The notes under the pieces were generated by a model. The model saw only the letters and a program-made list of their open reading frames with translations, did not search any database and was not told the origin of the DNA. This document shows positions 25,758 to 34,036 of a stretch of DNA of 60,872 nt, one piece after another. The DNA is from Roseburia hominis. GTDB taxonomy: Bacteria; Bacillota; Clostridia; Lachnospirales; Lachnospiraceae. The stretch covers positions 1 through 60,872 of the forward strand of contig NZ_JADYUI010000014.1 in NCBI RefSeq assembly GCF_021531695.1, written 5' to 3'. Numbering within the stretch: the stretch's first letter is position 1; each line of letters starts with the position of its first letter. The translations under genes and the position numbers were made by a program.

Positions 25758-26357
25758 ATGAAAAAACATTATGCTTTTATTCCATTAAATGATGCTGACA
25801 TCATTGCTTTTCGAAAAGCCTTGTTGGCGAATCTCTGGTTTCGCCCCTGTTTTGCTTTCCTTGCGATTGTTATGCTCGGATTCCTTGGCTATACCTATGC
25901 TCCTGTATTTAAAGCAGTTCCGGTCTGCTTTGTTATATATGTAATTTCCGTTATTTTTGTTTTTTACCAGTTATTTTTGGAACTGAACCGGCTTCATGTT
26001 GTAAATAGCGTTAAAAAATCCAATTTACTTCCTTTCATTCATGCCGTGAAGGGAGATGCCTATTTTTACAGCGAGGAAATTTCCTGCGGTTTTATCATTC
26101 AGATTGAACCGGTAAATGTTACTGATATCAATACCTGCAAGAAAATTCTTACCGACATTCTTTCCCGTTTTGCCGAAAGTCGTCCTCTTTTTGAGTATTT
26201 AAGCAATTGCTTAAATGGCAGTGACAAAACCTTAATCAATAAAGCTGTAATTTATACCGAAATCATTAAAGACCAGCTCGCAGATGGCAATCTTTCGATT
26301 CTTGCCACACATGACAAACTGGTCAACTATGTTGCGAAAAAGGAAGGAAAAAGTTAG
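25758..26357 (+). CDS. Membrane protein of unknown function (199 aa)
   Basis: I do not recognise this family. Residues 1-25 are polar, then two hydrophobic helices (about 27-48 and 53-75) are followed by a soluble C-terminal domain of about 120 residues containing mixed strands and helices and two Cys in Leu-Ser-Asn-Cys-Leu-Asn. The protein is probably anchored with its C-terminal domain in the cytoplasm. ATG with GGGAGG seven bases upstream. It diverges from the response regulator and ends convergent with the 26354-27082 gene, with a 4-bp overlap of the two coding ends. Confidence 0.65.
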   Translation: MKKHYAFIPLNDADIIAFRKALLANLWFRPCFAFLAIVMLGFLGYTYAPVFKAVPVCFVIYVISVIFVFYQLFLELNRLHVVNSVKKSNLLPFIHAVKGDAYFYSEEISCGFIIQIEPVNVTDINTCKKILTDILSRFAESRPLFEYLSNCLNGSDKTLINKAVIYTEIIKDQLADGNLSILATHDKLVNYVAKKEGKS

Positions 26358-27082
26358 TTCTTTTCCCTTTCTTTTTTCCATTTAAAATACTCTGCATCCA
26401 GATTTACTTTTATCTCCGGTGCTTCTGTACTCTTTGTATTCTCCTCTTTTACCGGTTCTGTTTCTTCTTCCTCTAGCGGAATTCCATTCTGAATAAAATA
26501 TTCTTCGTTGATTTTGATTTCTGCTTTCGGATAAGCACTCTCCTGTTTTCCTGCTTTTCTTTTTCCTACCTTTTCTTTACTCCTTTCCTTCTCTATTTCT
26601 CTGTTTCTCTCTTGAATTAATTGTAAATATTTATTGGTATCCGCCAAATCATGCAGATGTCCTTCTAACTCAAGCTGATTCTCCTTTACTGTCGCTTTTC
26701 TTTTTTCCATCTCAGAACGCATTAATTGAAACGTTTCTTTCATGGAATCCGTTGCATCTTCCATAATTTTTTGAATATGATCTAATGCTTCATTTGTATA
26801 CATAACAGAAGCCGCATAAACATCCTCTGCCTGTTTTTCTGCATTTTTCACAATCTGCTCGCCTCTTTTTTTTATATCCCGTTCTGCTTTATCATGACTT
26901 TGCTGTGTCATCTCATATTCTTCCATCATGTGATAAACACAAATATTCAAATCCTTCAAAAGATCTAACATATCCTGTTTTTTTATGATTACTTTATCCT
27001 TTGAATTTTCAAACGACTCGCCCTTTGAAATCAACACATGCATTTGTCTTAAAATTTTTTCCAGATTGTCCTGTGTACTCAT
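26354..27082 (-). CDS. Coiled-coil protein of unknown function (242 aa)
   Basis: Charged helical protein. Residues 60-175 are a continuous coiled coil (Gln-Ser-His-Asp-Lys-Ala-Glu-Arg; Gln-Ala-Glu-Asp-Val-Tyr) that recalls the membrane-associated coiled coils of DivIVA or SepF-region proteins, but it lacks the DivIVA N-terminal signature. The tail (190-242) has an acidic stretch between two copies of a short motif with Glu-Tyr-Phe. Start ATG overlaps the stop of the 5'-nucleotidase gene (ATGA), so the two are translationally coupled. Role unknown. Confidence 0.65.
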   Translation of the reverse strand: MSTQDNLEKILRQMHVLISKGESFENSKDKVIIKKQDMLDLLKDLNICVYHMMEEYEMTQQSHDKAERDIKKRGEQIVKNAEKQAEDVYAASVMYTNEALDHIQKIMEDATDSMKETFQLMRSEMEKRKATVKENQLELEGHLHDLADTNKYLQLIQERNREIEKERSKEKVGKRKAGKQESAYPKAEIKINEEYFIQNGIPLEEEETEPVKEENTKSTEAPEIKVNLDAEYFKWKKEREKN

Positions 27083-29043
27083 TCCCGTCCCCCCGTTTTT
27101 TGTTTCTTATTACGCACTTTTTTTAATAATTTCACGATAAAACAAATTATTCCAACTACAGCTACAATTCCGGCTGTAATGACTCCAATAATCATGAAGG
27201 CATATTTATTTGGATTCTTAATCCGTTTTATAATACTTTTGCTGTTATCGACCACTTTTCTGTCCTGCAATCCGCTTGCGTCATTATAATATTCCGGTAT
27301 CTGGGAAATTCCATTTTCATTTTTCGGAAAAGATTCCATATAATTTGCAATTGCAGCCCATGCTTTTATTTCTTTCCCATTCTCATAAATAATACAATCC
27401 TCAATATTTTCAACCGGTGTTCCGTCTGCATTTTTTAATTCTATAGAAAGTAATCCCTTAGAAACAGCATTTACCGCTCCAAGCATCTGACCACTGTATA
27501 AATCCGACACAACCCGGTACAGCTTATCATCTTCGATTTCCTCTCTTTCTCCATCATCGGATAAGTGTACTTCTGTAACACGATTTAAAATCATTCGATT
27601 CGGATTATAGGTAAAATCTACGCCGTTCATATATAAGCGAGCCTGTGTCATGAAATTAGAAACGGAAGCGTCGATTTCTGCTGCCATTTTGATTTCTTTT
27701 CCGGTCAGATAAACGCTGACTAACGGATATCCCGCAACTCCATCCGTTCCAATACCAAGCGAGTAAGAATTGTATACATCAGAAACCGTAATATCTCCTT
27801 TGACATAGGTATCACGAATGCATCCGCTTGGCGCCACTGCCATATCTACCTCATTTCCATCAAAATCATCCGAATTTTCCACTGCATACACAAACGCATC
27901 CGCCATAAAATTTCCAAGTCCGTGCTCTGTATGAACCTGGTAGATGTCCTCTAACGTTGAAAAATCAAAATCACTGTGAGCAAGCACCTGATCTGCGGTA
28001 TAGCCAAACTGCGACAGATAATTATTATCAATATCCTGTTCAAAAGCATCAATTTTTTCCTGTGTCCCTATATCTTCTTTTATGTCTTCTGTTACCGGAA
28101 TCAACTCATAATTTTCCACACTCCATCTGCCATTTTCTTTTTGCACTAAGTCAAATGAACCGACACGCTCCCCATATTCTCCGGCAGAAACAATTGCCGT
28201 ATCTCCATAGACAATCGGCTCTGCCAAAACAGTATGCGTATGTGCACTTAAAATCAAATCCAGTTCCGGCACTTCTTTTGCCAGAATCTCATCCTCAGAA
28301 TCCTTCGGATTCTCTTTTGTTCCGGAATGAGACAACGCAACAATCAAATCGACCTCTTCTGTGTCTTTTATCTCTTCTACTGTTTCTCTGACAGCTTCTA
28401 CCGGATCTTTAAATTTTAAGGCACAGGTTGGTGCACAGGAAAGAGCATCCTTTCCAAATACCCCTAAAATTGCTATTTTTACACCATTTTTTTCTACGAT
28501 AGTATAGTTTTTTACCCCATACTCATCAAATGCTGCTTTTATTTCCTGTTGTTCTTTTGTCATCTCAGACCAGTCTATATTGCAGACAAGCATCTGTGGC
28601 AACTCATCACCACTGACCTTTGCCGCACGAAGCATGTTACAGATTCCTTTACTTCGAAAATCAAACTCATGATTTCCAAGTGTCGTTGCATCATATCCCA
28701 TATAACCAAGCATACGAAGTTCCGCTGCATCACTGTCATAAATCGTCTGAAACAGTGTCCCCATCGAAAAATCACCGCCATCTAACAGTAATACATCCGA
28801 ATCCTCCGCCTTTTTTTCCTCTATAATGGTTTTTATTTTTGAAAAACCACCCACCGTTCTTTCTTCTCCATCAAAAATGGTACGAAAACTATTAAGATGA
28901 GAATGCATATCATGTGTAAATAATACACTTACTTTTGTCTGTTTTTCCTCTGCCTTCACTTTTTTTACTCCTGTCAATATAAAAGAGCAACACAAGGAAA
29001 ATAGTAACACTTTTCCAATGAATTGCTTTGTTTGCCGCTTCAT
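27079..29043 (-). CDS. Surface-anchored bifunctional metallophosphatase/5'-nucleotidase
   Basis: Secreted nucleotidase of 654 aa. A signal peptide (residues 1-31, ending near Val-Lys-Ala) is followed by a metallophosphatase domain with His-Asp-Met-His-Ser-His, Asp-Gly-Gly-Asp-Phe and Gly-Asn-His-Glu-Phe-Asp as metal ligands, and a C-terminal 5'-nucleotidase domain (about residues 350-580). Residues 617-640 form a hydrophobic helix followed by basic residues, so the enzyme should be held on the outer face of the membrane. The first His-box residue differs from the usual Asp-x-His (here His-Asp-Met-His), which is within the family range. It releases phosphate from extracellular nucleotides and is coupled to the coiled-coil gene downstream. 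Confidence 0.88.
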   Translation of the reverse strand: MKRQTKQFIGKVLLFSLCCSFILTGVKKVKAEEKQTKVSVLFTHDMHSHLNSFRTIFDGEERTVGGFSKIKTIIEEKKAEDSDVLLLDGGDFSMGTLFQTIYDSDAAELRMLGYMGYDATTLGNHEFDFRSKGICNMLRAAKVSGDELPQMLVCNIDWSEMTKEQQEIKAAFDEYGVKNYTIVEKNGVKIAILGVFGKDALSCAPTCALKFKDPVEAVRETVEEIKDTEEVDLIVALSHSGTKENPKDSEDEILAKEVPELDLILSAHTHTVLAEPIVYGDTAIVSAGEYGERVGSFDLVQKENGRWSVENYELIPVTEDIKEDIGTQEKIDAFEQDIDNNYLSQFGYTADQVLAHSDFDFSTLEDIYQVHTEHGLGNFMADAFVYAVENSDDFDGNEVDMAVAPSGCIRDTYVKGDITVSDVYNSYSLGIGTDGVAGYPLVSVYLTGKEIKMAAEIDASVSNFMTQARLYMNGVDFTYNPNRMILNRVTEVHLSDDGEREEIEDDKLYRVVSDLYSGQMLGAVNAVSKGLLSIELKNADGTPVENIEDCIIYENGKEIKAWAAIANYMESFPKNENGISQIPEYYNDASGLQDRKVVDNSKSIIKRIKNPNKYAFMIIGVITAGIVAVVGIICFIVKLLKKVRNKKQKTGGRE

Positions 29044-29072
29044 TATTAAATCCTCCAGATATTATTCCATTA

Positions 29073-29112
29073 TTCCGAATTTTTCACTTGGCTGCTGTGA
29101 ATAATTCGGGAT
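29073..29112. repeat. Imperfect inverted repeat in the nucleotidase leader
   Basis: CCGAATT (29075-29081) is repeated inverted at 29103-29109, with partly matching flanks. In the minus direction it would form a leader hairpin just upstream of the nucleotidase start. There is a T-rich run on its plus-strand side. Function unclear. Confidence 0.4.
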
Positions 29113-29150
29113 TATTTTTTCATTTTACTATTCCAGCCTCTTTTTCGCAA

Positions 29151-29318
29151 GGCTAGTGTAGCGTTTTCAAATAACTAGACCAAATACGAAGTATGAATTT
29201 TCCATATGCAAGACGGAGGAATGAGGCGTAGCGGTGGCTACGTCGATTGACGACAACGTAGCAGATGAAAATTCAGACAAGTATTGGGTCTGGTTATTTT
29301 GAGAACGCTGCACTAGCC
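29151..29318. repeat. 168-bp structured palindromic element
   Basis: The outer arms 29151-29187 and 29281-29318 are reverse complements over about 37 bp with one indel and a few changes, most of which keep pairing as G-U in RNA. A second inner stem pairs the segment around 29194-29210 with 29262-29275, and a central hairpin pairs GCTACGTCG (29237-29245) with the GTAGC side at 29251-29262. The nested layout is typical of a dispersed REP/MITE-like repeat or of a structured RNA. It ends 8 bp before the -35 of the dehydratase operon promoter. No coding potential of its own is believable. Confidence 0.8.
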
Positions 29319-29326
29319 TACAACCA

Positions 29327-29354
29327 TTGCAACAAAATGGGATTGTGCTATAAT
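29327..29354 (+). promoter_or_regulatory. Promoter of the dehydratase operon
   Basis: -35 TTGCAA (29327-29332), 16-bp spacer, -10 TATAAT (29349-29354). It starts directly after the palindromic element and lies 43 bp before the ATG at 29397. Confidence 0.7.
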
Positions 29355-29396
29355 GAGTAGATATCTTACTTGTATCAACGATCAATGAGGTTTTTT

Positions 29397-30671
29397 ATGA
29401 ATTTAGTTAAAACTTATGGAACTATCATCAAAAAATATGCCGACACTAACCCAAAAACTGCAAGAAAACTGATTCAGACCGGATTACATCTTGAATTGTT
29501 CCGCACCAGACATCTTGCCACAAAGGGAATGCCGGCAGCTTATCAAAAGCTGAATACGCTTGCCGTAAAAAGCACTCTATTCGCTTTAGAACATCCGGAG
29601 CAGACCGCATGGACCAACATCTTTACTCCGGTTGAAATTTTACAATGTTTCGGATTAAACAGTCTTTCCATTGAATGTTTATCCTCGTTTATGTCCGGCT
29701 TTACCTGTGAAGATTATTTTATTGACCATGCGGAGCAGGAAGGGATTGCACCGACCCTTTGCTCCTATCACAAGGATTTTATCGGAGCAGCAGATTCCGG
29801 TGTAATTCCAAAACCGGTTTTTTCTACTACCACTTCCATGATCTGCGACGGAAATATCAATACGTTCCGCCATCTGGAAAAGCAACATGGTATCGACACC
29901 TTTTATCTGGATATTCCGAATGAATACTCCAAAGATGCTGTCAATTATGTCACAGCACAATTAAAAGAAATGATTTCCACACTGGAACACATTACAGGAA
30001 AAGTTTTTGACATGGACGAGTTGTCTTTGGTATTACAACGTGAAAACGAATCCAAACAATATTATAAGAAATTCTTGGAAGAAAAAAAGAAGCGCTATTA
30101 CCCAACCACCTTAACCCTGCAGTTATATATGCTATTTGCTACACATTTACAGATTGGTTCGAAAGAAACCCTGGATTTCTTCCGCTCTTTATATGAAGAT
30201 ATCCTGACCTATCCGGAATTTCAGGGAAAACGCATCGTCTGGGTACATCTGCTTCCTTTTTATCAGGAAACCTTAAAACACTATTTTAATTTGAGTGACC
30301 ACTATCAGATTCAGGCATGTGATCTTAATTTAGATTATATGGAAGAACTGGATGTAACACATCCCTTAGAAGCACTTGCAACAAAAATGCTTTGCAACCT
30401 CTACAATGGTCCTTATGCAAAAAAAGCAGATTTTGTCGCTTCCCTTGCCAAAGATATGAATGCAGATGGTGTTATTCATTTTTGTCATTGGGGCTGCAAA
30501 CAGTCTTCCGGTGGTATTTTCCAGCTAAAACAGGCTATGAAAACCGAAAATATTCCGCTCCTTATTTTAGATGGAGATGGAATGGACCGAAGAAACAGCC
30601 ATGATGGTCAGATTAAAACAAGATTAGAAGCCTTTTTGGAGCTTCTTAATAATTTAGATTCAACGATATAA
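29397..30671 (+). CDS. 2-hydroxyacyl-CoA dehydratase-type iron-sulfur protein
   Basis: 424-aa protein of the HgdB/BcrB/DCCP superfamily. Recognisable pieces are Cys-Ser-Tyr-His-Lys-Asp near residue 117, Ser-Met-Ile-Cys-Asp-Gly near 145, and the C-terminal Cys-His-Trp-Gly-Cys-Lys-Gln and Leu-Asp-Gly-Asp-Gly-Met-Asp-Arg region. The Cys residues are candidates for the [4Fe-4S] or double-cubane cluster. Family members use an ATP-driven activase to make very low-potential electrons for hard reductions or dehydrations. The ATG at 29397 is chosen because GAGG precedes it by six bases. The activase is encoded in the next gene as a fusion. No CoA-transferase or amino-acid pathway gene is nearby, so the substrate is unknown. 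Confidence 0.8.
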   Translation: MNLVKTYGTIIKKYADTNPKTARKLIQTGLHLELFRTRHLATKGMPAAYQKLNTLAVKSTLFALEHPEQTAWTNIFTPVEILQCFGLNSLSIECLSSFMSGFTCEDYFIDHAEQEGIAPTLCSYHKDFIGAADSGVIPKPVFSTTTSMICDGNINTFRHLEKQHGIDTFYLDIPNEYSKDAVNYVTAQLKEMISTLEHITGKVFDMDELSLVLQRENESKQYYKKFLEEKKKRYYPTTLTLQLYMLFATHLQIGSKETLDFFRSLYEDILTYPEFQGKRIVWVHLLPFYQETLKHYFNLSDHYQIQACDLNLDYMEELDVTHPLEALATKMLCNLYNGPYAKKADFVASLAKDMNADGVIHFCHWGCKQSSGGIFQLKQAMKTENIPLLILDGDGMDRRNSHDGQIKTRLEAFLELLNNLDSTI

Positions 30672-30690
30672 TAATAGAAGGAATGTAACT

Positions 30691-32409
30691 ATGTTAGGTT
30701 ATGTATGTAAATACACGCCCATCGAATTATTAGAATCCATGGGTGTTGAAATGAAACGTTTGGAACCGTCCGTAACGGATTTCACACAGGCAGATACCCT
30801 GATGCATGCAAATATCTGCTCTTACACCAAAGCCGTATTAGAGGATGTTATGGAGCATGACTACGAAGGTGTAATTTTAACTACCTGCTGCGACAGTATT
30901 CGCCGCTTATACGATACTTTAAAAAATGAATTTCCGGACAAATTTTTCTTTCTGATTGATATTCCAAGAAAAGTCAATGACTTTGCCGTAACACTTTACG
31001 AACGGCAAATGAAAGATTTGCTCCATGCTTACAACGAATTTTCCGGTCGCACCTTTGATGAGAAAAAATTTCTTGCCATGATGCAGGGAAAACATGCTCT
31101 TGTACAAAAAGAGAATCACAGCCATGTTCCTAACGCAGCTCAATCCGGTTCTGCTTCATTAAATCTTGGAATTATGGGTGCACGTTGTAATCATGAAATC
31201 CGAAATCTTTTGGAAGAACATGGCGTCAATCTTTTATTCGACTTGACCTGCACCGGAATCTCAAGAGATTTTGCACTAAACGAAGATTTTGTACTTTCTT
31301 CCTATGCACAATCCCTGCTTAATCAGATTCCATGTCTTCGCATGTTAAAAGCAACCGACCGCACCACATTATTAGATGGCTTTTCAGACCGTTTGGACGG
31401 CATTATCTATCACACCGTCAAGTTCTGCGATTCTTATTCCTATGAATATGCAGATTTAAAGAAATATCAGGATTTGCCTGTCTTGCTTGTGGAAACGGAT
31501 TCAACCAGACAATGCGTTGGACAGATTCGCACACGTGTGGAAGCATTTTTAGAAGAACGAAAAGCGACCAAAGGTCTTACTTCCAAAGAAATTATCGATA
31601 TCAAACGAAAGGGGCAGCCTATGTATACACTTGGAATTGACAGCGGTTCTACTTCGACCAACGCTGTTATCTTAGATGAAAATCGAACGATCAAAGCATT
31701 TTCTGTTCTGCGCACCGGCGCCAAGTCTTCCCAAAGTGCCAATGCCGTTTTAGAAGATGTCTTAAAAAAGGCGAATTTAAAAAAAGATGACATTACCCGT
31801 ATTGTATCTACCGGTTACGGAAGAGTCAGTATTCCTTTTGCCGACACGACCGTAACGGAAATCAGTTGTCACGGCAAAGGTGCACACTTCCTTTTCCCAA
31901 CCGTTCATACGATTTTAGATATCGGCGGACAGGACAGTAAGGGGATTCGTTTAAATGACAATGGAGAAGTTGTTGATTTCGTCATGAATGATAAATGTGC
32001 CGCCGGAACAGGACGTTTCCTTGAAATGATGGCACGTACTTTAGAAATCAGTATTGATGAACTCGGTCCCATTTCCTTAAAATCAACAGAAAATATTGAA
32101 ATCAGCAGTATGTGCAGTGTTTTTGCCGAATCAGAAGTCATTTCTTTGATTGCACAGAATAAAGAAATTGCTGACATTGCACACGGTATTCACACCGCTA
32201 TTGCCAAAAAAGCGATTTCTTTATTAAAAAGAGTGGGGCTTACCGGTGATTTCATGATGACCGGCGGTGTTGCCAAAAATCCGGGTGTCGTTGCCATCCT
32301 GGAAAAAGAACTAAACAGTAAACTTTTTATCTATGAAGAACCGGAAATCGTCGGCGCACTTGGTGCCGCATTATATGGATTAGAAGAATTAGAGGAGGCT
32401 GTAAAATGA
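30691..32409 (+). CDS. Fusion of dehydratase-type subunit with its ATP-dependent activase
   Basis: 572-aa protein with two parts. Residues 1-305 are a second dehydratase-like subunit (Thr-Thr-Cys-Cys-Asp-Ser near residue 65, Met-Gly-Ala-Arg-Cys-Asn, Phe-Cys-Asp-Ser-Tyr). From residue 311 a complete BadF/BadG/BcrA/BcrD-type activase follows: Gly-Ile-Asp-Ser-Gly-Ser-Thr-Ser-Thr phosphate loop, Asp-Ile-Gly-Gly-Gln-Asp, Asp-Lys-Cys-Ala-Ala-Gly-Thr-Gly-Arg and Met-Cys-Ser-Val-Phe-Ala-Glu-Ser, whose two Cys hold the bridging [4Fe-4S] cluster of the activase dimer. The activase part has its own in-frame ATG (31621) with AAAGGGG six bases upstream. The gene is 19 bp after its partner and overlaps the next start. 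Confidence 0.85.
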   Translation: MLGYVCKYTPIELLESMGVEMKRLEPSVTDFTQADTLMHANICSYTKAVLEDVMEHDYEGVILTTCCDSIRRLYDTLKNEFPDKFFFLIDIPRKVNDFAVTLYERQMKDLLHAYNEFSGRTFDEKKFLAMMQGKHALVQKENHSHVPNAAQSGSASLNLGIMGARCNHEIRNLLEEHGVNLLFDLTCTGISRDFALNEDFVLSSYAQSLLNQIPCLRMLKATDRTTLLDGFSDRLDGIIYHTVKFCDSYSYEYADLKKYQDLPVLLVETDSTRQCVGQIRTRVEAFLEERKATKGLTSKEIIDIKRKGQPMYTLGIDSGSTSTNAVILDENRTIKAFSVLRTGAKSSQSANAVLEDVLKKANLKKDDITRIVSTGYGRVSIPFADTTVTEISCHGKGAHFLFPTVHTILDIGGQDSKGIRLNDNGEVVDFVMNDKCAAGTGRFLEMMARTLEISIDELGPISLKSTENIEISSMCSVFAESEVISLIAQNKEIADIAHGIHTAIAKKAISLLKRVGLTGDFMMTGGVAKNPGVVAILEKELNSKLFIYEEPEIVGALGAALYGLEELEEAVK

Positions 32410-32861
32410 GCTATAAAACCGTAAACGAATTTGAACATTTTAACTTTAAAGAATCTTATATTGCTTCTTTGGAATTGTCCTTAAGCAACTTTCATGCTTA
32501 TTTGGACCATGTTACCATTTTACCGGAAAATTCGAAAAATCGTGACATTCGCGAAATGAGAACCAATGGTCTTTGTCTTACAATTAAAGATGCAACGATT
32601 ACTAATTTTGTAGAAGAAGGCTACAAAGTTTATGATGCAGATGGCAATCTAAAGTCCCAATATGATGATACTCCGGTTTCCACAGAGCAATATGCCGAAA
32701 CCTTCGAAACCCTTTCCGGCTGCATGATTTATTCGCTTGAAAAAAAGGATGACCTTTATATTTTCTCTATTGATACGGACGACCACACCTATCTTCTTAC
32801 TGTAAAAGGAAGCGGTGACAGCGAGGAATGGGAACGGTTTATGAATATGAATGAGGAATAG
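32406..32861 (+). CDS. Small protein coupled to the dehydratase-activase gene (151 aa)
   Basis: I do not recognise this family. It is an acidic soluble protein with alternating strands (Cys-Leu-Thr-Ile-Lys-Asp-Ala-Thr-Ile; Leu-Tyr-Ile-Phe-Ser-Ile-Asp-Thr), suggesting a compact beta-rich fold, without signal peptide, membrane helix or metal motif. Its ATG overlaps the stop of the fusion gene (ATGA), which fixes expression together with it and suggests a role in assembly or regulation of the same system. A terminator follows 24 bp after its stop. Confidence 0.65.
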   Translation: MSYKTVNEFEHFNFKESYIASLELSLSNFHAYLDHVTILPENSKNRDIREMRTNGLCLTIKDATITNFVEEGYKVYDADGNLKSQYDDTPVSTEQYAETFETLSGCMIYSLEKKDDLYIFSIDTDDHTYLLTVKGSGDSEEWERFMNMNEE

Positions 32862-32884
32862 AAATTGCTATATTCCATATAGAT

Positions 32885-32928
32885 GTTTCCGTCTTTGGTT
32901 CCGGTTTATAAAGACGGAAACTCTTTTT
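32885..32928 (+). terminator. Terminator of the dehydratase operon
   Basis: 12-bp perfect stem (32885-32896 with 32910-32921), 13-base loop, followed by TCTTTTT. On the minus strand the T run is missing, so it mainly serves the plus-strand operon. Confidence 0.85.
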
Positions 32929-32933
32929 ATATT

Positions 32934-34019
32934 CTAAATTCTTTTTCCACGGAATTTATCGAACAAATGTATTTTTTCCATATCAAACGTCACTCGTACA
33001 ATGTCTTCTCTCTGTACTGTAGTATCTGCCGGCACTCTTACCGACACTTTCTGTCCGTTATAAGTAAAGTATAAATATACATGATCTCCCAACATTTCAT
33101 ATATTTCCACTTTGCTTTCCATGGCTCCATCTGCTGCTAATCTAATGTCCTCTCCACGTATTCCTATTACAATTTCCTGATTAATATAATCTTTTCTTCT
33201 AAGTCGTTCCGCTGTTTGTTCCGGTAACGGAAATAAAGCATCTCCTATTTTAATATGCAGCACACCGTTTACCGGAACACATGCTCCTTCAAAAAGATTC
33301 ATTGGTGGTGTTCCTATAAAACCTGCCACAAACAAATTTTCCGGCTGTTCATAAAGCTCCCGCGGAGTTGCTACCTGCTGAATCTCTCCATCCTTTAATA
33401 CCACAATTTTTGTTCCAAGTGTCATTGCTTCCACCTGATCATGTGTCACATAAATAAAGGTACTGCCCAATTCCTGATAAAGTTTTGAAATCTCACCTCG
33501 CATATGAGTCCTCAACTTCGCATCCAAATTGGATAAAGGTTCATCCATCAAAAACACTTTTGGTTCTCTCACAATAGCTCTGCCCATTGCCACTCGCTGC
33601 TTCTGTCCACCGGAAAGTTCTTTCGGTTTTCTGTCTAACACCTCCGAAAGTCCAAGTTTTTTTGCCACTTCTTCTACTCTCTTCTTAATCTCTTTCTTAG
33701 GAACCTTTTTCAGTTTCATACTGTAGGCAATATTATCATAAACAGACATATGAGGATATAATGCATAATTCTGAAACACCATTGCCATATCCCTGTCACA
33801 GGAAGGAACTTCATTCATACATTTTCCATCAATCCAGAGTTCTCCATCTGAAATTTTTTCCAATCCTGCAATCATTCGAAGCGTAGTAGATTTTCCACAT
33901 CCAGATGGTCCTACGAAAATCACAAATTCTTTCTCCTTAATATCCAGATTAAAATCCTTTACTGCCACTACTCCATCTTCGAATTTTTTATACATATGTT
34001 TCATTTGAATTTCTGCCAC
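32934..34019 (-). CDS. ugpC: ABC importer ATPase, UgpC/MalK/MsmK type
   Basis: 361-aa cytoplasmic ATPase that drives a sugar or organophosphate importer. Walker A is Gly-Pro-Ser-Gly-Cys-Gly-Lys-Ser-Thr, signature Leu-Ser-Gly-Gly-Gln-Lys-Gln-Arg, Walker B Val-Phe-Leu-Met-Asp-Glu-Pro and the H-loop Val-Thr-His-Asp-Gln. About 120 C-terminal residues form the MalK-type regulatory/OB domain. The start is GTG 34019 with AGGAGG seven bases upstream. It is the last gene of the importer operon. UgpC-type ATPases often serve several importers, so its pairing with the local permeases is likely but not exclusive; the symbol names the type. Confidence 0.88.
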   Translation of the reverse strand: MAEIQMKHMYKKFEDGVVAVKDFNLDIKEKEFVIFVGPSGCGKSTTLRMIAGLEKISDGELWIDGKCMNEVPSCDRDMAMVFQNYALYPHMSVYDNIAYSMKLKKVPKKEIKKRVEEVAKKLGLSEVLDRKPKELSGGQKQRVAMGRAIVREPKVFLMDEPLSNLDAKLRTHMRGEISKLYQELGSTFIYVTHDQVEAMTLGTKIVVLKDGEIQQVATPRELYEQPENLFVAGFIGTPPMNLFEGACVPVNGVLHIKIGDALFPLPEQTAERLRRKDYINQEIVIGIRGEDIRLAADGAMESKVEIYEMLGDHVYLYFTYNGQKVSVRVPADTTVQREDIVRVTFDMEKIHLFDKFRGKRI

Positions 34020-34036
34020 AGTATTTCCTCCTTGTC

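Noticed and set aside
29167-29385. Open frame on the minus strand inside the palindromic element
   Set aside because: It runs through the stem arms and the operon promoter; the pairing explains the sequence better than coding.
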